Below are positions 29,617-38,828 of a stretch of 64,000 nucleotides of DNA, one piece after another (the stretch's first letter is position 1; every line of letters begins with the position of its first letter). The notes under the pieces were generated by a model that was not told the origin of the DNA, searched no databases, and saw nothing but the letters and a program-made list of their open reading frames with translations. Source of the stretch: Clostridium algifaecis (GTDB lineage: Bacteria > Bacillota > Clostridia > Clostridiales > Clostridiaceae); assembly GCF_017874415.1 (NCBI RefSeq), contig NZ_JAGGLM010000008.1, positions 50,976 to 114,975 on the forward strand. The letters are read 5' to 3'. Both the position numbers and the translations under genes were made by a program.

Positions 29617-30915
29617 ATGGCAAAAATACTTGATCAACCTAGATATAAATGTGCTATGGCAGCTATGCAAACTGTACATGGTATAACCAGAGCAATTCCA
29701 ATTTTACACTCAGGTCCAGGATGTGCTGAAAAGTTGGAAAGAGATTTTGGAACTTCTGGATATTTTTCATCTCACATATTCCCATGTACGAATATAAGTG
29801 AAAAGGAAATAATATTTGGAGGAGAAAAGAAACTTAAAGAAACCATAGAAAATGCTCTTAAGGTTGTTGATGCAGATATGTATGTAGTTTTAACTAGCTG
29901 TAGTTCTGAAATAGTTGGTGATGATTCGGAAGAGATAGTAAGATCATTTAAAAATTCAAAAAAACCTGTTATATATGCATCTACACCAGGATTTAAAGGT
30001 AATAATTATCTTGGACATGAATGGGTCATTAAGGCAATTATAGAACAATATCTAAAACCTTCAAATAAAAAAACAAAGGGGCTTGTAAATATATGGGCAG
30101 GAATTCCACTGCATGATCCATTCTGGCTTGGAAATTTGAGAGAGCTTGAAAAACTTGTTTCAGAACTTGGATTGATTCCAAATACGATATTTGGATATGG
30201 AAGGGGAATTAAGAATATAGATAAAATACCAGAAGCAGAATTTAACCTTTTGGTATCTCCATGGGTAGGAATTGAAAATATGGAACTTTTAAAAGATAAG
30301 TTCAATACACCATATTTGCATTATCCAGTATTGCCTATAGGAGCATTTGAAACTAGTAAATTTCTTCGAGCAGTAGGTGAATTTGCAAAAATAGATAGCG
30401 AAAAGGTTGAAGCTATTATCAAGAGTCATGAGGAAGAATACTATTATTACATAGAAAGGTTTGCTGACGTCTTTCTCGAAACACGTGTTATGTCAAAACG
30501 TTTTGTAGTAGTTTCAGATGCACAATATACTCTTGCATTAACTAAATTTTTAGTAAATGATTTCGGACTGTTTCCTTCAAAACAGTATATAACAGATAAT
30601 ACACCTGTTAAATATCAGGATAATATAAAAGGTTATTTTAGAGAATTAAATGATGGTATAGAGGCTGAAGTAGAATTTTGTACAGATGGATATAAAATAG
30701 ATAAAGAAATTAAAAATACTGACTTTTTTGGATATCCACTTATCTTAGGTAGTTCCTGGGAAAAGAAAATAGCAAAGGAAACTAAGGCACATTATATTTC
30801 CATATCATGGCCTGTTTTTGAAAGACTTATAATAAATAGTTCATATGTTGGATACCAGGGAGGACTTAAACTTTTAGAGGATATATATTCTGTAGTACTT
30901 ACAAGATTTAATTAG
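29617..30915 (+). CDS. Nitrogenase-like beta subunit K2
   Basis: A 432-residue NifK homologue with one base between its ATG and the D2 stop. P-cluster ligands are Cys12 (YKCAMAAM), Cys36 (SGPGCAEK) and Cys95 (TSCSSEIVGDD). It lacks the Gly-rich insertion GYQGTGYAGG seen in K3 and K4, having DFGTSGYFSSH instead, and reads TPGFKGN where the others have ETGGFKGN. These differences track the divergence of D2. The partner is D2, and a NifX-like gene follows 16 bases on. Confidence 0.85.
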   Translation: MAKILDQPRYKCAMAAMQTVHGITRAIPILHSGPGCAEKLERDFGTSGYFSSHIFPCTNISEKEIIFGGEKKLKETIENALKVVDADMYVVLTSCSSEIVGDDSEEIVRSFKNSKKPVIYASTPGFKGNNYLGHEWVIKAIIEQYLKPSNKKTKGLVNIWAGIPLHDPFWLGNLRELEKLVSELGLIPNTIFGYGRGIKNIDKIPEAEFNLLVSPWVGIENMELLKDKFNTPYLHYPVLPIGAFETSKFLRAVGEFAKIDSEKVEAIIKSHEEEYYYYIERFADVFLETRVMSKRFVVVSDAQYTLALTKFLVNDFGLFPSKQYITDNTPVKYQDNIKGYFRELNDGIEAEVEFCTDGYKIDKEIKNTDFFGYPLILGSSWEKKIAKETKAHYISISWPVFERLIINSSYVGYQGGLKLLEDIYSVVLTRFN

Positions 30916-30931
30916 AAAGGGGTAGTGGGAT

Positions 30932-31288
30932 ATGTATAGAATTGCTGTTGCAAGTAATAATGGTAAATTTGTAGATCAACATTTTGGACAAGCTAATCAT
31001 TTTTTTATATATGAAGTTAATGATAATGACTATAAATTTATAGAAATTAGAAAGCTGGAAAATACATCTGAAAATTTTAAAGAAGATTATGATAAATTTT
31101 CATCTATAATCAAATATCTTTCGGACTGCAAAATTGTTCTTGTTAGTCAAATAGGAAGAGGGGCTGAAAGATTTCTAAATAAAAATGGGATACAAGTATT
31201 TGATGTAGAAGAACCTGTAGATGATGCTATAAAAAAATTGATTAAGTATTATTTTAGAGTAAACAAAGTTAATAAATATTGTAAATAA
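30932..31288 (+). CDS. NifX/NafY-like cofactor-binding protein
   Basis: A 118-residue protein matching the dinitrogenase iron-molybdenum cofactor biosynthesis domain. IAVASNNGKFVDQHFGQANHFFIYE at the start corresponds to the same domain at the NifB C-terminus (DEHFGHATQLYIYD). Proteins of this type carry NifB-co or the finished cofactor between assembly proteins and NifDK. AAAGGGG precedes the ATG. It is the only free-standing NifX here and follows the D2K2 pair, whose cofactor His seems altered, so it may be dedicated to that pair; this is inference. Confidence 0.85.
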   Translation: MYRIAVASNNGKFVDQHFGQANHFFIYEVNDNDYKFIEIRKLENTSENFKEDYDKFSSIIKYLSDCKIVLVSQIGRGAERFLNKNGIQVFDVEEPVDDAIKKLIKYYFRVNKVNKYCK

Positions 31289-31317
31289 AAAGATGAATAT
31301 AAAAGGGATGATTAAGA

Positions 31318-32619
31318 TTGTCGGAAGAACAAACTTATGGATTTGAAACACTTCAAATTAGAGCTGGATATGATCCTAAAAAACATAATTATGCATCTAC
31401 AGTTCCAATTTACCAGACAGCATCTTTTAATATTGGAGATACAGATAGATTAAAAAGATTGAAATCTAAAGAAGAACATGGTTTTTTTTATACAAGAAGT
31501 GGCAACCCAACACTTGATATACTTGAAAAAAGGATAACAGCACTTGAGGGCGGAACCGGTGCTTTAGCAGTCGCATCAGGAATGGCAGCTGTAGCTTACT
31601 CTTTATTAAATGTAGCTGAAGGTGGAGGTGAAATAATTGCAATACATTCCATTTATGCAGGATCATACAATCTTTTAGAACATACACTGCCTAAATTTGG
31701 AATTAAGGTAAAATGGATAGACGATCCATATGATACTGAGTTATTTAGAAAAGCTATAACAAAAAACGCAAAGGGTATATTTATAGAAACAATAGGGAAT
31801 CCATTAATTAATGTATTGGATATAGAAACTATAGCAAAAATAGCACATGAAAATAATGTTCCACTTATTGTGGATAATACGTTTGCAACTTCATATCTTT
31901 TAAAACCATTTGATTTTGGTGCTGATGTAGTTGTATATTCATCTACTAAAGCATTAGGTGGACATGGCTCTACACTTGGTGGATTAATTGTTGAAAATGG
32001 TAAATTTAATTGGGATAATGGCAAGTTTTCACATTTTACAGAACCTGATTATAAAGTTGAAAATAAAAATTTACTTGAGGTATTTCCAGATACTCCGTTT
32101 ACAACTAGGGTAAGATTGCATTATTTATCTGAATTTGGAGCTGTTCTGAGTCCTTTTGATGCATTTTTAATACTTGAAGGATTTGAAACTTTATCTGTTA
32201 GACTTGAAAGAGAGGTTGAAAATACAAAGATTGTTGTAAATTATCTATTAAAACATCCACAGGTTTGCTGGGTTAGTTATCCTGATGTTCCAGATGAAAG
32301 AAATCATAATAATAGACAACTTGCAGAAAAATATTTTCCAAAGGGATCAGGGTCTATATTTTCTTTTGGATACAAGGGAGATCAAGAACATATTAATAAA
32401 TTTTTGAATAACTTAAAGGTATTTAGTTTTCTTGTAAATGTAGGAGATTCTAAATCTCTTATTACACAACCTTCTCAAACAACACATTCTTCTTTAAGAG
32501 AGGAGGATAGAATTAAAGCTGGAGCTTTTGATAATGCTTTAAGAGTATCTATTGGTTTGGAAAATGTAGATGATTTAATTACAGATTTAGAGCAGGCATT
32601 TAAAGAATCAATAAAATAA
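31318..32619 (+). CDS. metY: O-acetylhomoserine sulfhydrylase-like MetY, copy 2
   Basis: A 433-residue PLP enzyme of the Cys/Met family starting at TTG. VPIYQTASFNIGDTDR, TRSGNPTLDILEKR and the PLP lysine in SSTKALGGHGS are visible; the C-terminal motif is TQPSQTTHSSL rather than [10 protein letters not shown], a change in the substrate-carboxylate region. It resembles copy 3 (41805) more than copy 1 by eye. It directly follows the D2K2-NifX genes, which suggests it captures the thiol or sulfide those proteins release. Exact acceptor and thiol are unknown. Confidence 0.87.
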   Translation: MSEEQTYGFETLQIRAGYDPKKHNYASTVPIYQTASFNIGDTDRLKRLKSKEEHGFFYTRSGNPTLDILEKRITALEGGTGALAVASGMAAVAYSLLNVAEGGGEIIAIHSIYAGSYNLLEHTLPKFGIKVKWIDDPYDTELFRKAITKNAKGIFIETIGNPLINVLDIETIAKIAHENNVPLIVDNTFATSYLLKPFDFGADVVVYSSTKALGGHGSTLGGLIVENGKFNWDNGKFSHFTEPDYKVENKNLLEVFPDTPFTTRVRLHYLSEFGAVLSPFDAFLILEGFETLSVRLEREVENTKIVVNYLLKHPQVCWVSYPDVPDERNHNNRQLAEKYFPKGSGSIFSFGYKGDQEHINKFLNNLKVFSFLVNVGDSKSLITQPSQTTHSSLREEDRIKAGAFDNALRVSIGLENVDDLITDLEQAFKESIK

Positions 32620-32660
32620 TTAGTAATAAGTTTATAATTATGAAAGGAATGAATATTGCG

Positions 32661-33755
32661 ATGAATGAGTTAAAGCCAAGAAAAGCAGTGGATAATATAG
32701 AATCTTTCAAACCAGCTAAACCAATAGAAAATATAAAAAGAGAGTTTGGAATAGATAAAATTTTAAAATTATCAGCAAATGAAAATACAAATGGATGTTC
32801 AATCCTGGTAAAAAATGAATTGATAAAAGCACTTGATGAAGTATATGTATATCCTGACTTTAGGTGTTCTAAAATTAGGGAACTATTGGCTGATAAATAC
32901 AAATTAAAATTAGAACAATTTGTTTTTGGAAATGGATCTTTTGAAATTATTGATTTAATTGGACAGGCATTTATTAATCCAGGAGATGAATCAATTATTT
33001 CTGAACCATCTTTTGGATGGTATAAAGTTGTAACTTTAAAAATGGATGGTATAGATATAAATATTCCTTTAAGAGACCATAAGGTAGATTTACAGGAAAT
33101 TAAAAATAAAATAACTGATAAGACAAAAATAATCTGGATTTGTAATCCTAATAATCCTACAGGAACTATAGTGAAAAAGAAAGAAGTAATAAATTTTTTA
33201 GAATCAATACCTAAAGATATTATTGTAGTATTTGATGAAGCGTATTATGAATTTGTTACTGATCTTGAATATCCTGAAACTATAAATTTATTAAATGATT
33301 ATAAAAACATTATTATATTACGAACATTTTCAAAAGCTTATGGATTGGCAGGGCTTAGAATTGGATATGGGATAGCAGATGAGTATATAATTAATTCTCT
33401 AAATAAGATAAGAGTACCAATCAATGTAAATGGGTTAGCTCAAATTGCAGCTGCAGCAGCTTTTAAAGATCAGAAATTTAAAGAAAAATGTGTAGAAAAC
33501 AATATCAAAGGTAAAAAGTATTTTTATAAAATATTTAATGAATTAAAACTTCAGTACATCCCTACAGAAACCAATTTTATTATGGTTAATATAAGAAAAA
33601 ATAGTGATGAAATAAGCAATGAGCTTTTAAAAAAAGGTATATCTGTAAGATCTGGTGCAGAATTTAATATGCCAACATGGATTAGAATTACGATTGGAAA
33701 AGAAGAAGAAAATAAATTATTAATAAAAAGTTTAAGATATGTTTTATCTGATTAA
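32661..33755 (+). CDS. Class I/II aminotransferase (HisC-like)
   Basis: A 364-residue PLP aminotransferase. KLSANENTNG, NPNNPTGT, VFDEAYYEF and the PLP lysine in TFSKAYGLAGLRIGYG give the histidinol-phosphate aminotransferase subfamily. The start at 32661 is chosen because MNELKPRKAVDNIESFKPAKP aligns with the usual HisC N-terminus; ATGs at 32640 and 32649 are possible. There are no histidine genes nearby. Its place between MetY2 and a dehydrogenase suggests transamination of a sulfur amino acid or keto acid, for example methionine and its 2-oxo acid. That assignment is inference. Confidence 0.8.
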   Translation: MNELKPRKAVDNIESFKPAKPIENIKREFGIDKILKLSANENTNGCSILVKNELIKALDEVYVYPDFRCSKIRELLADKYKLKLEQFVFGNGSFEIIDLIGQAFINPGDESIISEPSFGWYKVVTLKMDGIDINIPLRDHKVDLQEIKNKITDKTKIIWICNPNNPTGTIVKKKEVINFLESIPKDIIVVFDEAYYEFVTDLEYPETINLLNDYKNIIILRTFSKAYGLAGLRIGYGIADEYIINSLNKIRVPINVNGLAQIAAAAAFKDQKFKEKCVENNIKGKKYFYKIFNELKLQYIPTETNFIMVNIRKNSDEISNELLKKGISVRSGAEFNMPTWIRITIGKEEENKLLIKSLRYVLSD

Positions 33756-33769
33756 AGAAGGTGAAAAAA

Positions 33770-34858
33770 TTGATAAAAATAAAGACTCCTAAATATTATA
33801 TAAATGAATATGATATTTTACAAGATAGTGGAAAATACATCTTAAAGTTTGCTAATAATGTCCTTATTGTTGGAGGCAAAACATCATTATCAGCTACAAA
33901 AGGTGCACTCTTAGAAAGTTTAAAGTCTGAAAAAATAAAATATCATGTTGAGTATTTTCATGGATATTGCTCATTTGAAAATATTGATAAATTTGCTGAA
34001 ATTGCAAAACAACTAAAGGTAAATGGAATAATAGGTGTAGGTGGAGGAACAGTAATGGATATAGTAAAGGCTGTTGGTGAAAAAATTAATATACCTGTAA
34101 TTACTGTCCCTACCATTGCTGCAACTTGTGCATCATGGTCGGCTTTATCTGTAATATATGATGATGATGGAAAACATAAAGATTTTTATATATTAAAGAA
34201 TTCACCAATTATTGTTTTAGCAGATACCAGAATAATTTTGGAAGCACCTAAGAGATATTTGAACGCAGGAATAGGTGATACAATTGTAAAATGGTATGAA
34301 TATATTCCATATTTATCTAAAAACTATAATGATATAACTTTGAATATAGGACTTCAGATTTCAAAGTTGGCACTTAACATATTAGAAGACTATATTGAAA
34401 ATTTAAATACACCAGATATTAAAGAATTAAGGTATAAAGATGTTATTGATTCTATATTTATGCTGGCCGGTTTAGTTGGAAGCATAAGTAGTGAAAAATC
34501 TAGGGTTGCAATAGGTCATACCATACATAATAGTTTGACTCATATAAAAGATACTAGAGAAACACTACACGGAGAAAAAGTTATTTTTGGTTTGCTGGTT
34601 CAATTTATTTTAGAAAAACGGAATAAAGAAGAAGTAAAAAAAATTATAAACTATTTGAAATTATTAAACCTTCCTATTACATTAGGACAACTTGGGATAA
34701 AAGAAAATGTAGATAGCAAAATATCAAGTATTGTAAATGGTGTAAAATTTGACAGTGAAAAAATAGATGGTCTTAATTTTAAAATTGATAAAGACTCTAT
34801 CAGGGAAGCTATTATAAAGGTAGATGAGCTTGGAAGGGCAAGTTTAGAAAATGTATAG
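33770..34858 (+). CDS. Iron-containing alcohol dehydrogenase family protein (GldA/hydroxycarboxylate dehydrogenase-like)
   Basis: A 362-residue member of the Fe-ADH/dehydroquinate synthase-like fold. GVGGGTVMDIVKAVGE is the dinucleotide site and TVPTIAATCASWSALSV follows as in GldA. Metal ligands probably come from GIGDTIVKWYE (Asp), GHTIHNSL (His) and LHGEKV (His). TTG at 33770 suits the GAAGGTG site; a GTG at 33761 overlaps it. It lies 14 bases after the aminotransferase. The E. coli relatives YbdL (methionine aminotransferase) and YbdH (hydroxycarboxylate dehydrogenase) are also neighbours, which hints at a 2-oxo to 2-hydroxy acid step here; this is inference. Confidence 0.8.
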   Translation: MIKIKTPKYYINEYDILQDSGKYILKFANNVLIVGGKTSLSATKGALLESLKSEKIKYHVEYFHGYCSFENIDKFAEIAKQLKVNGIIGVGGGTVMDIVKAVGEKINIPVITVPTIAATCASWSALSVIYDDDGKHKDFYILKNSPIIVLADTRIILEAPKRYLNAGIGDTIVKWYEYIPYLSKNYNDITLNIGLQISKLALNILEDYIENLNTPDIKELRYKDVIDSIFMLAGLVGSISSEKSRVAIGHTIHNSLTHIKDTRETLHGEKVIFGLLVQFILEKRNKEEVKKIINYLKLLNLPITLGQLGIKENVDSKISSIVNGVKFDSEKIDGLNFKIDKDSIREAIIKVDELGRASLENV

Positions 34859-34975
34859 AAAGTTTTGGAGATGATTAAATGATCAAAATTCCTAAAAAAA
34901 TAGAAAGACTTTCCAATGATAGATTTTTCTGATTGAATATATTATAGATATTAAAAGACAAGGGAGGATTATAAA

Positions 34976-35422
34976 ATGAGTGAAATATTAAGTGAATCAA
35001 TAGAATATATAGAACAATCAAAAGTGGGATTATTAATTACAGTAGGTGAGGATAGTTCACCTTATATAAGAAGTATAGGTGCTTTTTCAAATGATGGTGC
35101 AAATATATATTTTGAAACTAAGAGAGAAAGTAATAAGGTTAGACATATAAAGCAAAATCCAGTAGTTACATTTTATTTTCAAAATGAAGGACAAGCATAT
35201 AACACATTTAAAAGTGTTGCTGTAACAGGAGAAGCTTCAGAAGTATTAGATGGAGTAGAATTTGATAATGCAGTGGAAGGAATAAGTAAAAGATACCCAA
35301 TTATAAAAGATCAAATATCAAAGGGAGAGTTTAAAGATTCTTCAATATATAGGGTTAAGGCAAAGTTTGTAAAATTAGCTGATTATACCAGAAACCCTAA
35401 GGAGATAAAAGAAATAATTTAA
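34976..35422 (+). CDS. Pyridoxamine 5'-phosphate oxidase-like flavin split-barrel protein
   Basis: A 148-residue protein with the FMN split-barrel pattern: VGLLITVGEDSSPYIRSIGAFSNDGANIYFET followed by KVRHIKQNPVVTFYF and SVAVTGEASEV. Family members bind FMN or related cofactors and reduce or bind small substrates; it is too short and too diverged to call PdxH. GGGAGG precedes the ATG. The 117-base gap before it holds only a 17-codon ORF with a ribosome site (34879-34932) that I do not call a gene. It is 28 bases upstream of D3 and may serve as an electron carrier or sulfur-compound reductase for that unit. Confidence 0.8.
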   Translation: MSEILSESIEYIEQSKVGLLITVGEDSSPYIRSIGAFSNDGANIYFETKRESNKVRHIKQNPVVTFYFQNEGQAYNTFKSVAVTGEASEVLDGVEFDNAVEGISKRYPIIKDQISKGEFKDSSIYRVKAKFVKLADYTRNPKEIKEII

Positions 35423-35450
35423 GACAAGCTATAGAAAAAGGAGGATACCT

Positions 35451-36917
35451 ATGAGTGTTGATATAGAAAGGGCTTCAGTACAAATTAGAGAACAGAGGCT
35501 TAGTTCTATTACTGGATATAATGGAACTGCTAGGGATTTGTGTGATAGATATGATAAAAAAGATCTTCATAATTGTGAAAGATCATTTACACAGTGTACA
35601 TCCTGTAGTGCCAATCAGGTTATGAATCAGATATGTTGCATTCAAGATGCTGCTATTGTAGAACATGGACCAGCGGGTTGCAGCGGGGATATTCCAGGAC
35701 GTAATTTAGTTAATAGATCAGGAAGAAAAAAGAGAAATTTACCTATATGTAATTTGAAGTATATAAATACAAATTTAACAGAAAAAGATATGGTTTATGG
35801 TGGAGAGAGAAAACTTGAAGATGCTATAAGAGAGGCAAATAAGAGATTTAAACCAAAAGCTATATTTGTAACTACTACCTGTGCTTCTGCAATAATAGGG
35901 GATGATATTGAAAGTATAACAAATAAAGTTGAGAAAGAAATAGGAATACCGGTAGTAGATATCTACTGTGAGGGATTTCGTTCTGCAATATGGGCAACAG
36001 GATTTGATGCTGCTTACCATGGAATATTGAGAAAAATTGTTAAGCCGCCTAGAATGAAAAAGTTAGATGAAGTAAATATTATTAATTTTCAAGGAAAAGA
36101 TATTTTCACTGAGCTGTTAGGAAGAATTGGACTTAAAGTAAATTATATTGTACCATTTACAACTATAGAAGAACTCAGCCATATTTCAGAAGCAGCTGCT
36201 ACGCTTCAAATATGTTCTACGCTTGGCACTTATTTAGGAGCAGGGCTAGAAAAATATTTTGGAGTACCAGAGGTAAAGGCGCCAGCTCCATATGGAATAT
36301 CTGGAACAAATGCATGGCTTAGAGAACTTGGAAGGATAGTTCATAAAGAAAAAGAAGTTGAAAAACTTATAGAAGAAGAAAGAGAAAAAACAGCTCCTAA
36401 AATAGCCGAACTTAGAGAAAAGTTATCTGGTAAGAAAGTATTTATAGGTGCAGGTGCAGCACATGGACATGGACTTATAGCTATAGTTAAAGAGCTTGGA
36501 ATGGATCTTGTAGGAAGTTGTACATGGCACCATGATCCTCTATTTGATAATGGCAATAAGAAATCAGATACTTTAAGAAATGATGTAAAAAGTTATGGAG
36601 ATTTTAAGTTTGCAATTTGTAATAAACAATCTTTTGAATTGGTAAGTATGTTATATAAATATAGACCTGACATATATATAGCCAGACATACGGGAACTAT
36701 ATGGGCAACAAAACTAGGAATACCATCATTTCTTATGGGAGATGAACATTTTGGAATTGGATATCAGGGATTAATAAATTACGGAGAATTAATTTTAGAT
36801 ACAATAACAAATCCCTCTTTTGTTAAGGGAATAGCTGCCCATAACAAACTACCATATACTGATTGGTGGTTAAATCAGTATACATTTAAATTTTTAGGGG
36901 GTAAAAAAAGTGAGTGA
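35451..36917 (+). CDS. Nitrogenase-like alpha subunit D3
   Basis: A 488-residue NifD homologue. P-cluster ligands are Cys52, Cys77 (GPAGCSGD) and Cys144 (TTTCASAIIGDD), and the cofactor Cys is Cys255 (ICSTLGTYL). GDEHFGIGYQG supplies the likely His ligand (His433). Trp181 and Phe185 replace NifD Gln191 and His195. WHHDPLFDN and ARHTG are shared with the other copies. AAAGGAGG precedes the ATG. It has no leader of its own and is probably transcribed from the D2K2 promoter or from a weak internal one I cannot see. By these ligand criteria it is one of the two most conventional D proteins here. Confidence 0.88.
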   Translation: MSVDIERASVQIREQRLSSITGYNGTARDLCDRYDKKDLHNCERSFTQCTSCSANQVMNQICCIQDAAIVEHGPAGCSGDIPGRNLVNRSGRKKRNLPICNLKYINTNLTEKDMVYGGERKLEDAIREANKRFKPKAIFVTTTCASAIIGDDIESITNKVEKEIGIPVVDIYCEGFRSAIWATGFDAAYHGILRKIVKPPRMKKLDEVNIINFQGKDIFTELLGRIGLKVNYIVPFTTIEELSHISEAAATLQICSTLGTYLGAGLEKYFGVPEVKAPAPYGISGTNAWLRELGRIVHKEKEVEKLIEEEREKTAPKIAELREKLSGKKVFIGAGAAHGHGLIAIVKELGMDLVGSCTWHHDPLFDNGNKKSDTLRNDVKSYGDFKFAICNKQSFELVSMLYKYRPDIYIARHTGTIWATKLGIPSFLMGDEHFGIGYQGLINYGELILDTITNPSFVKGIAAHNKLPYTDWWLNQYTFKFLGGKKSE

Positions 36918-38241
36918 ATTGCTTCAAGAACCAAGACATTTTTGTGCGCTTGGGGCTCAACAGACAGTTATAGCAATAGAAAGAGCTATTCCAATTTTAC
37001 ATGCAGGTCCAGGATGTAGTTCTAAATTGTCTGCTGGCATGGCCGGTTGTGGGGGATATCAAGGAACTGGGTATGCAGGAGGAGATGCTATCCCATGCAG
37101 TAATATGACAGAGAGGGATGTAGTTTTTGGGGGAGAAAAAAGGCTAAGAAATCTTATAGAGAGTACTCTTAAAATAATTGATGGTGATTTTTTTGTAGTT
37201 CTTACAGGATGTACTTCTGATATAATAGGTGACGATGTTGGAAGTATAGTCAGCGATTTTCAGAAACAAGGGGTACCCATAGTATATGCAGAAACAGGAG
37301 GATTTAAAGGAGATGCATATAAAGGACATGAATTAGTACTAGAAGCTATAATTAATCAATATTTAAATCCTAAGGTAAATTCAGTGAAAAAGGTACCTAA
37401 ACTTGTAAATATTTTTTCTTCAGTTCCAATTCATGATCCTTTTTGGGAAGGAGACTTGAAAGAAATAAAGAGGCTGCTTAAAAGTATAGGTCTCAATGCA
37501 AATATATTATTTGGATATAATAGTGGCGGCATAAATGCGATTAATGCTATACCTGATGCTGAATTTAATATTGTAATTTCACCCTGGGTAGGAGTAAGTA
37601 CAGCAGAACTTTTAAAGAAAAAGTTTAATACACCATATTTACATTATCCTGTACTTCCAATTGGCGGAGTCGAAACTTCGAAATTTATACGAAAGGTTGC
37701 AGCTTTTGCGAATATAGATAAAAAATTAGTTGATGAAGTAATAAAAAGAGAAGAAAATGAATACTATCATTATTTAACTAGATTAGCAGATTTCCTTATA
37801 GAGTCCAGATATGACTTGCCAAAAAGATTTTTTAACATAAATGATTCAGCGTATACGCTTGCTATAAGCAAATTTTTAGTGAATGATTTAGGACTTTTAC
37901 CCGGACATCAGTTTATAACTGAAGGTGTTCCTGAAAGATTTAAAAATATTATAAAGACATATTTTAAAGATATTGCACCGGGAATATCTTCTGATATAAC
38001 TTTTTGTAAGGATGGAGGAATAATCAATCAAAAAATAAATAAATTTAATGAATATACAACACCATTAGTGTTGGGAAGTTCATGGGATGCAGATGCAGCA
38101 TCACAAATTGATGGAATAAATTTAAGTGTGGGACTGCCTATAACAGATAGAGTTATACTTCATCATAATTATGCGGGATATTCAGGAGGACTGAATTTAA
38201 TAGAGGATATTTATAGTAAAATATTGTCCAGACACAGCTAA
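36910..38241 (+). CDS. Nitrogenase-like beta subunit K3
   Basis: A 443-residue NifK homologue. GTG start at 36910 overlaps the end of D3 by 8 bases, and AGGGGG upstream lies inside D3, so translation is coupled. P-cluster ligands are Cys12 (HFCALGAQ), Cys36 (AGPGCSSK) and Cys101 (TGCTSDIIGDD). GCGGYQGTGYAGGDAIPCSN and YAETGGFKGD match K4 closely; D3K3 and D4K4 look like the most recent duplicates. A GNAT acetyltransferase gene begins 48 bases after the stop. Confidence 0.88.
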   Translation: MSELLQEPRHFCALGAQQTVIAIERAIPILHAGPGCSSKLSAGMAGCGGYQGTGYAGGDAIPCSNMTERDVVFGGEKRLRNLIESTLKIIDGDFFVVLTGCTSDIIGDDVGSIVSDFQKQGVPIVYAETGGFKGDAYKGHELVLEAIINQYLNPKVNSVKKVPKLVNIFSSVPIHDPFWEGDLKEIKRLLKSIGLNANILFGYNSGGINAINAIPDAEFNIVISPWVGVSTAELLKKKFNTPYLHYPVLPIGGVETSKFIRKVAAFANIDKKLVDEVIKREENEYYHYLTRLADFLIESRYDLPKRFFNINDSAYTLAISKFLVNDLGLLPGHQFITEGVPERFKNIIKTYFKDIAPGISSDITFCKDGGIINQKINKFNEYTTPLVLGSSWDADAASQIDGINLSVGLPITDRVILHHNYAGYSGGLNLIEDIYSKILSRHS

Positions 38242-38289
38242 ATGCAATTAATAAAAATATACCTATGTTTTTATGAAAGGAGGATAATA

Positions 38290-38778
38290 ATGGATATTAA
38301 AATTAGACAAATATCAATATATGATTTGGATGCAGTGGCAAAAATTGAAAAAATATGCTTTCCAGAAGCGGAAGCAGCTACAAGAGAATCCTTAGATCAG
38401 CGTATAAAAACATTTCCACACAATTTTTTTGTTGCAGAAGAAGATAAAAAAATTATTGGATTAATTAATGGATGTATTACTAATGAAAGTTCTATATATG
38501 ATGAACTATATGAGGATTCATCACTTCATGTTCCAGATGGAGACTACCAGACAATTTTTGGACTTGATGTTTTACCGGACTATCGCAATCATGGAATTGC
38601 GGCACAATTAATGAATTATATGATAAAAATATCAAAAGCATCAGGTAGAAAAGGCGTCATTCTTACTTGTAAGAAAAAACTCATTCACTATTATTCAAAG
38701 TTTGGATATGTAAACAAAGGTATATCTAAATCAGTGCATGGTGGCGTTACGTGGTATGATATGATTTTGAAGTTTTAA
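38290..38778 (+). CDS. GNAT-family N-acetyltransferase
   Basis: A 162-residue acetyltransferase. IFGLDVLPDYRNHGIAAQLMNYMI is the acetyl-CoA-binding motif A (consensus Q/RxxGxG/A, here RNHGIA), and IHYYSKFGYVNKG is motif B. The N-terminal AVAKIEKICFPEAEAATRESLDQR resembles the serotonin N-acetyltransferase-like subgroup. The ATG at 38290 follows GAAAGGAGG; an upstream in-frame ATG at 38242 has no ribosome site. It ends in the bidirectional terminator. In this setting it might acetylate an amine or thiol-bearing by-product, but the substrate is not evident. Confidence 0.85.
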   Translation: MDIKIRQISIYDLDAVAKIEKICFPEAEAATRESLDQRIKTFPHNFFVAEEDKKIIGLINGCITNESSIYDELYEDSSLHVPDGDYQTIFGLDVLPDYRNHGIAAQLMNYMIKISKASGRKGVILTCKKKLIHYYSKFGYVNKGISKSVHGGVTWYDMILKF

Positions 38779-38828
38779 AAGAAATGTCAGTAGATTTGTT
38801 TTTTACACAAATCTACTGACATTTCTTT
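38779..38828. terminator. Bidirectional terminator between acetyltransferase and ABC operon
   Basis: A perfect inverted repeat AAGAAATGTCAGTAGATTTG / CAAATCTACTGACATTTCTT closes two convergent operons. Confidence 0.9.

Noticed and set aside
34879..34932. 17-codon ORF with ribosome site before the FMN-barrel gene
   Set aside because: Too short, no biased composition and no following terminator; it may be the relic of a gene start, but there is no support for a product.
35775..36020. Minus-strand ORFs inside the large genes, for example 81 codons in D3
   Set aside because: They overlap clearly conserved coding sequence on the other strand and have no ribosome sites.
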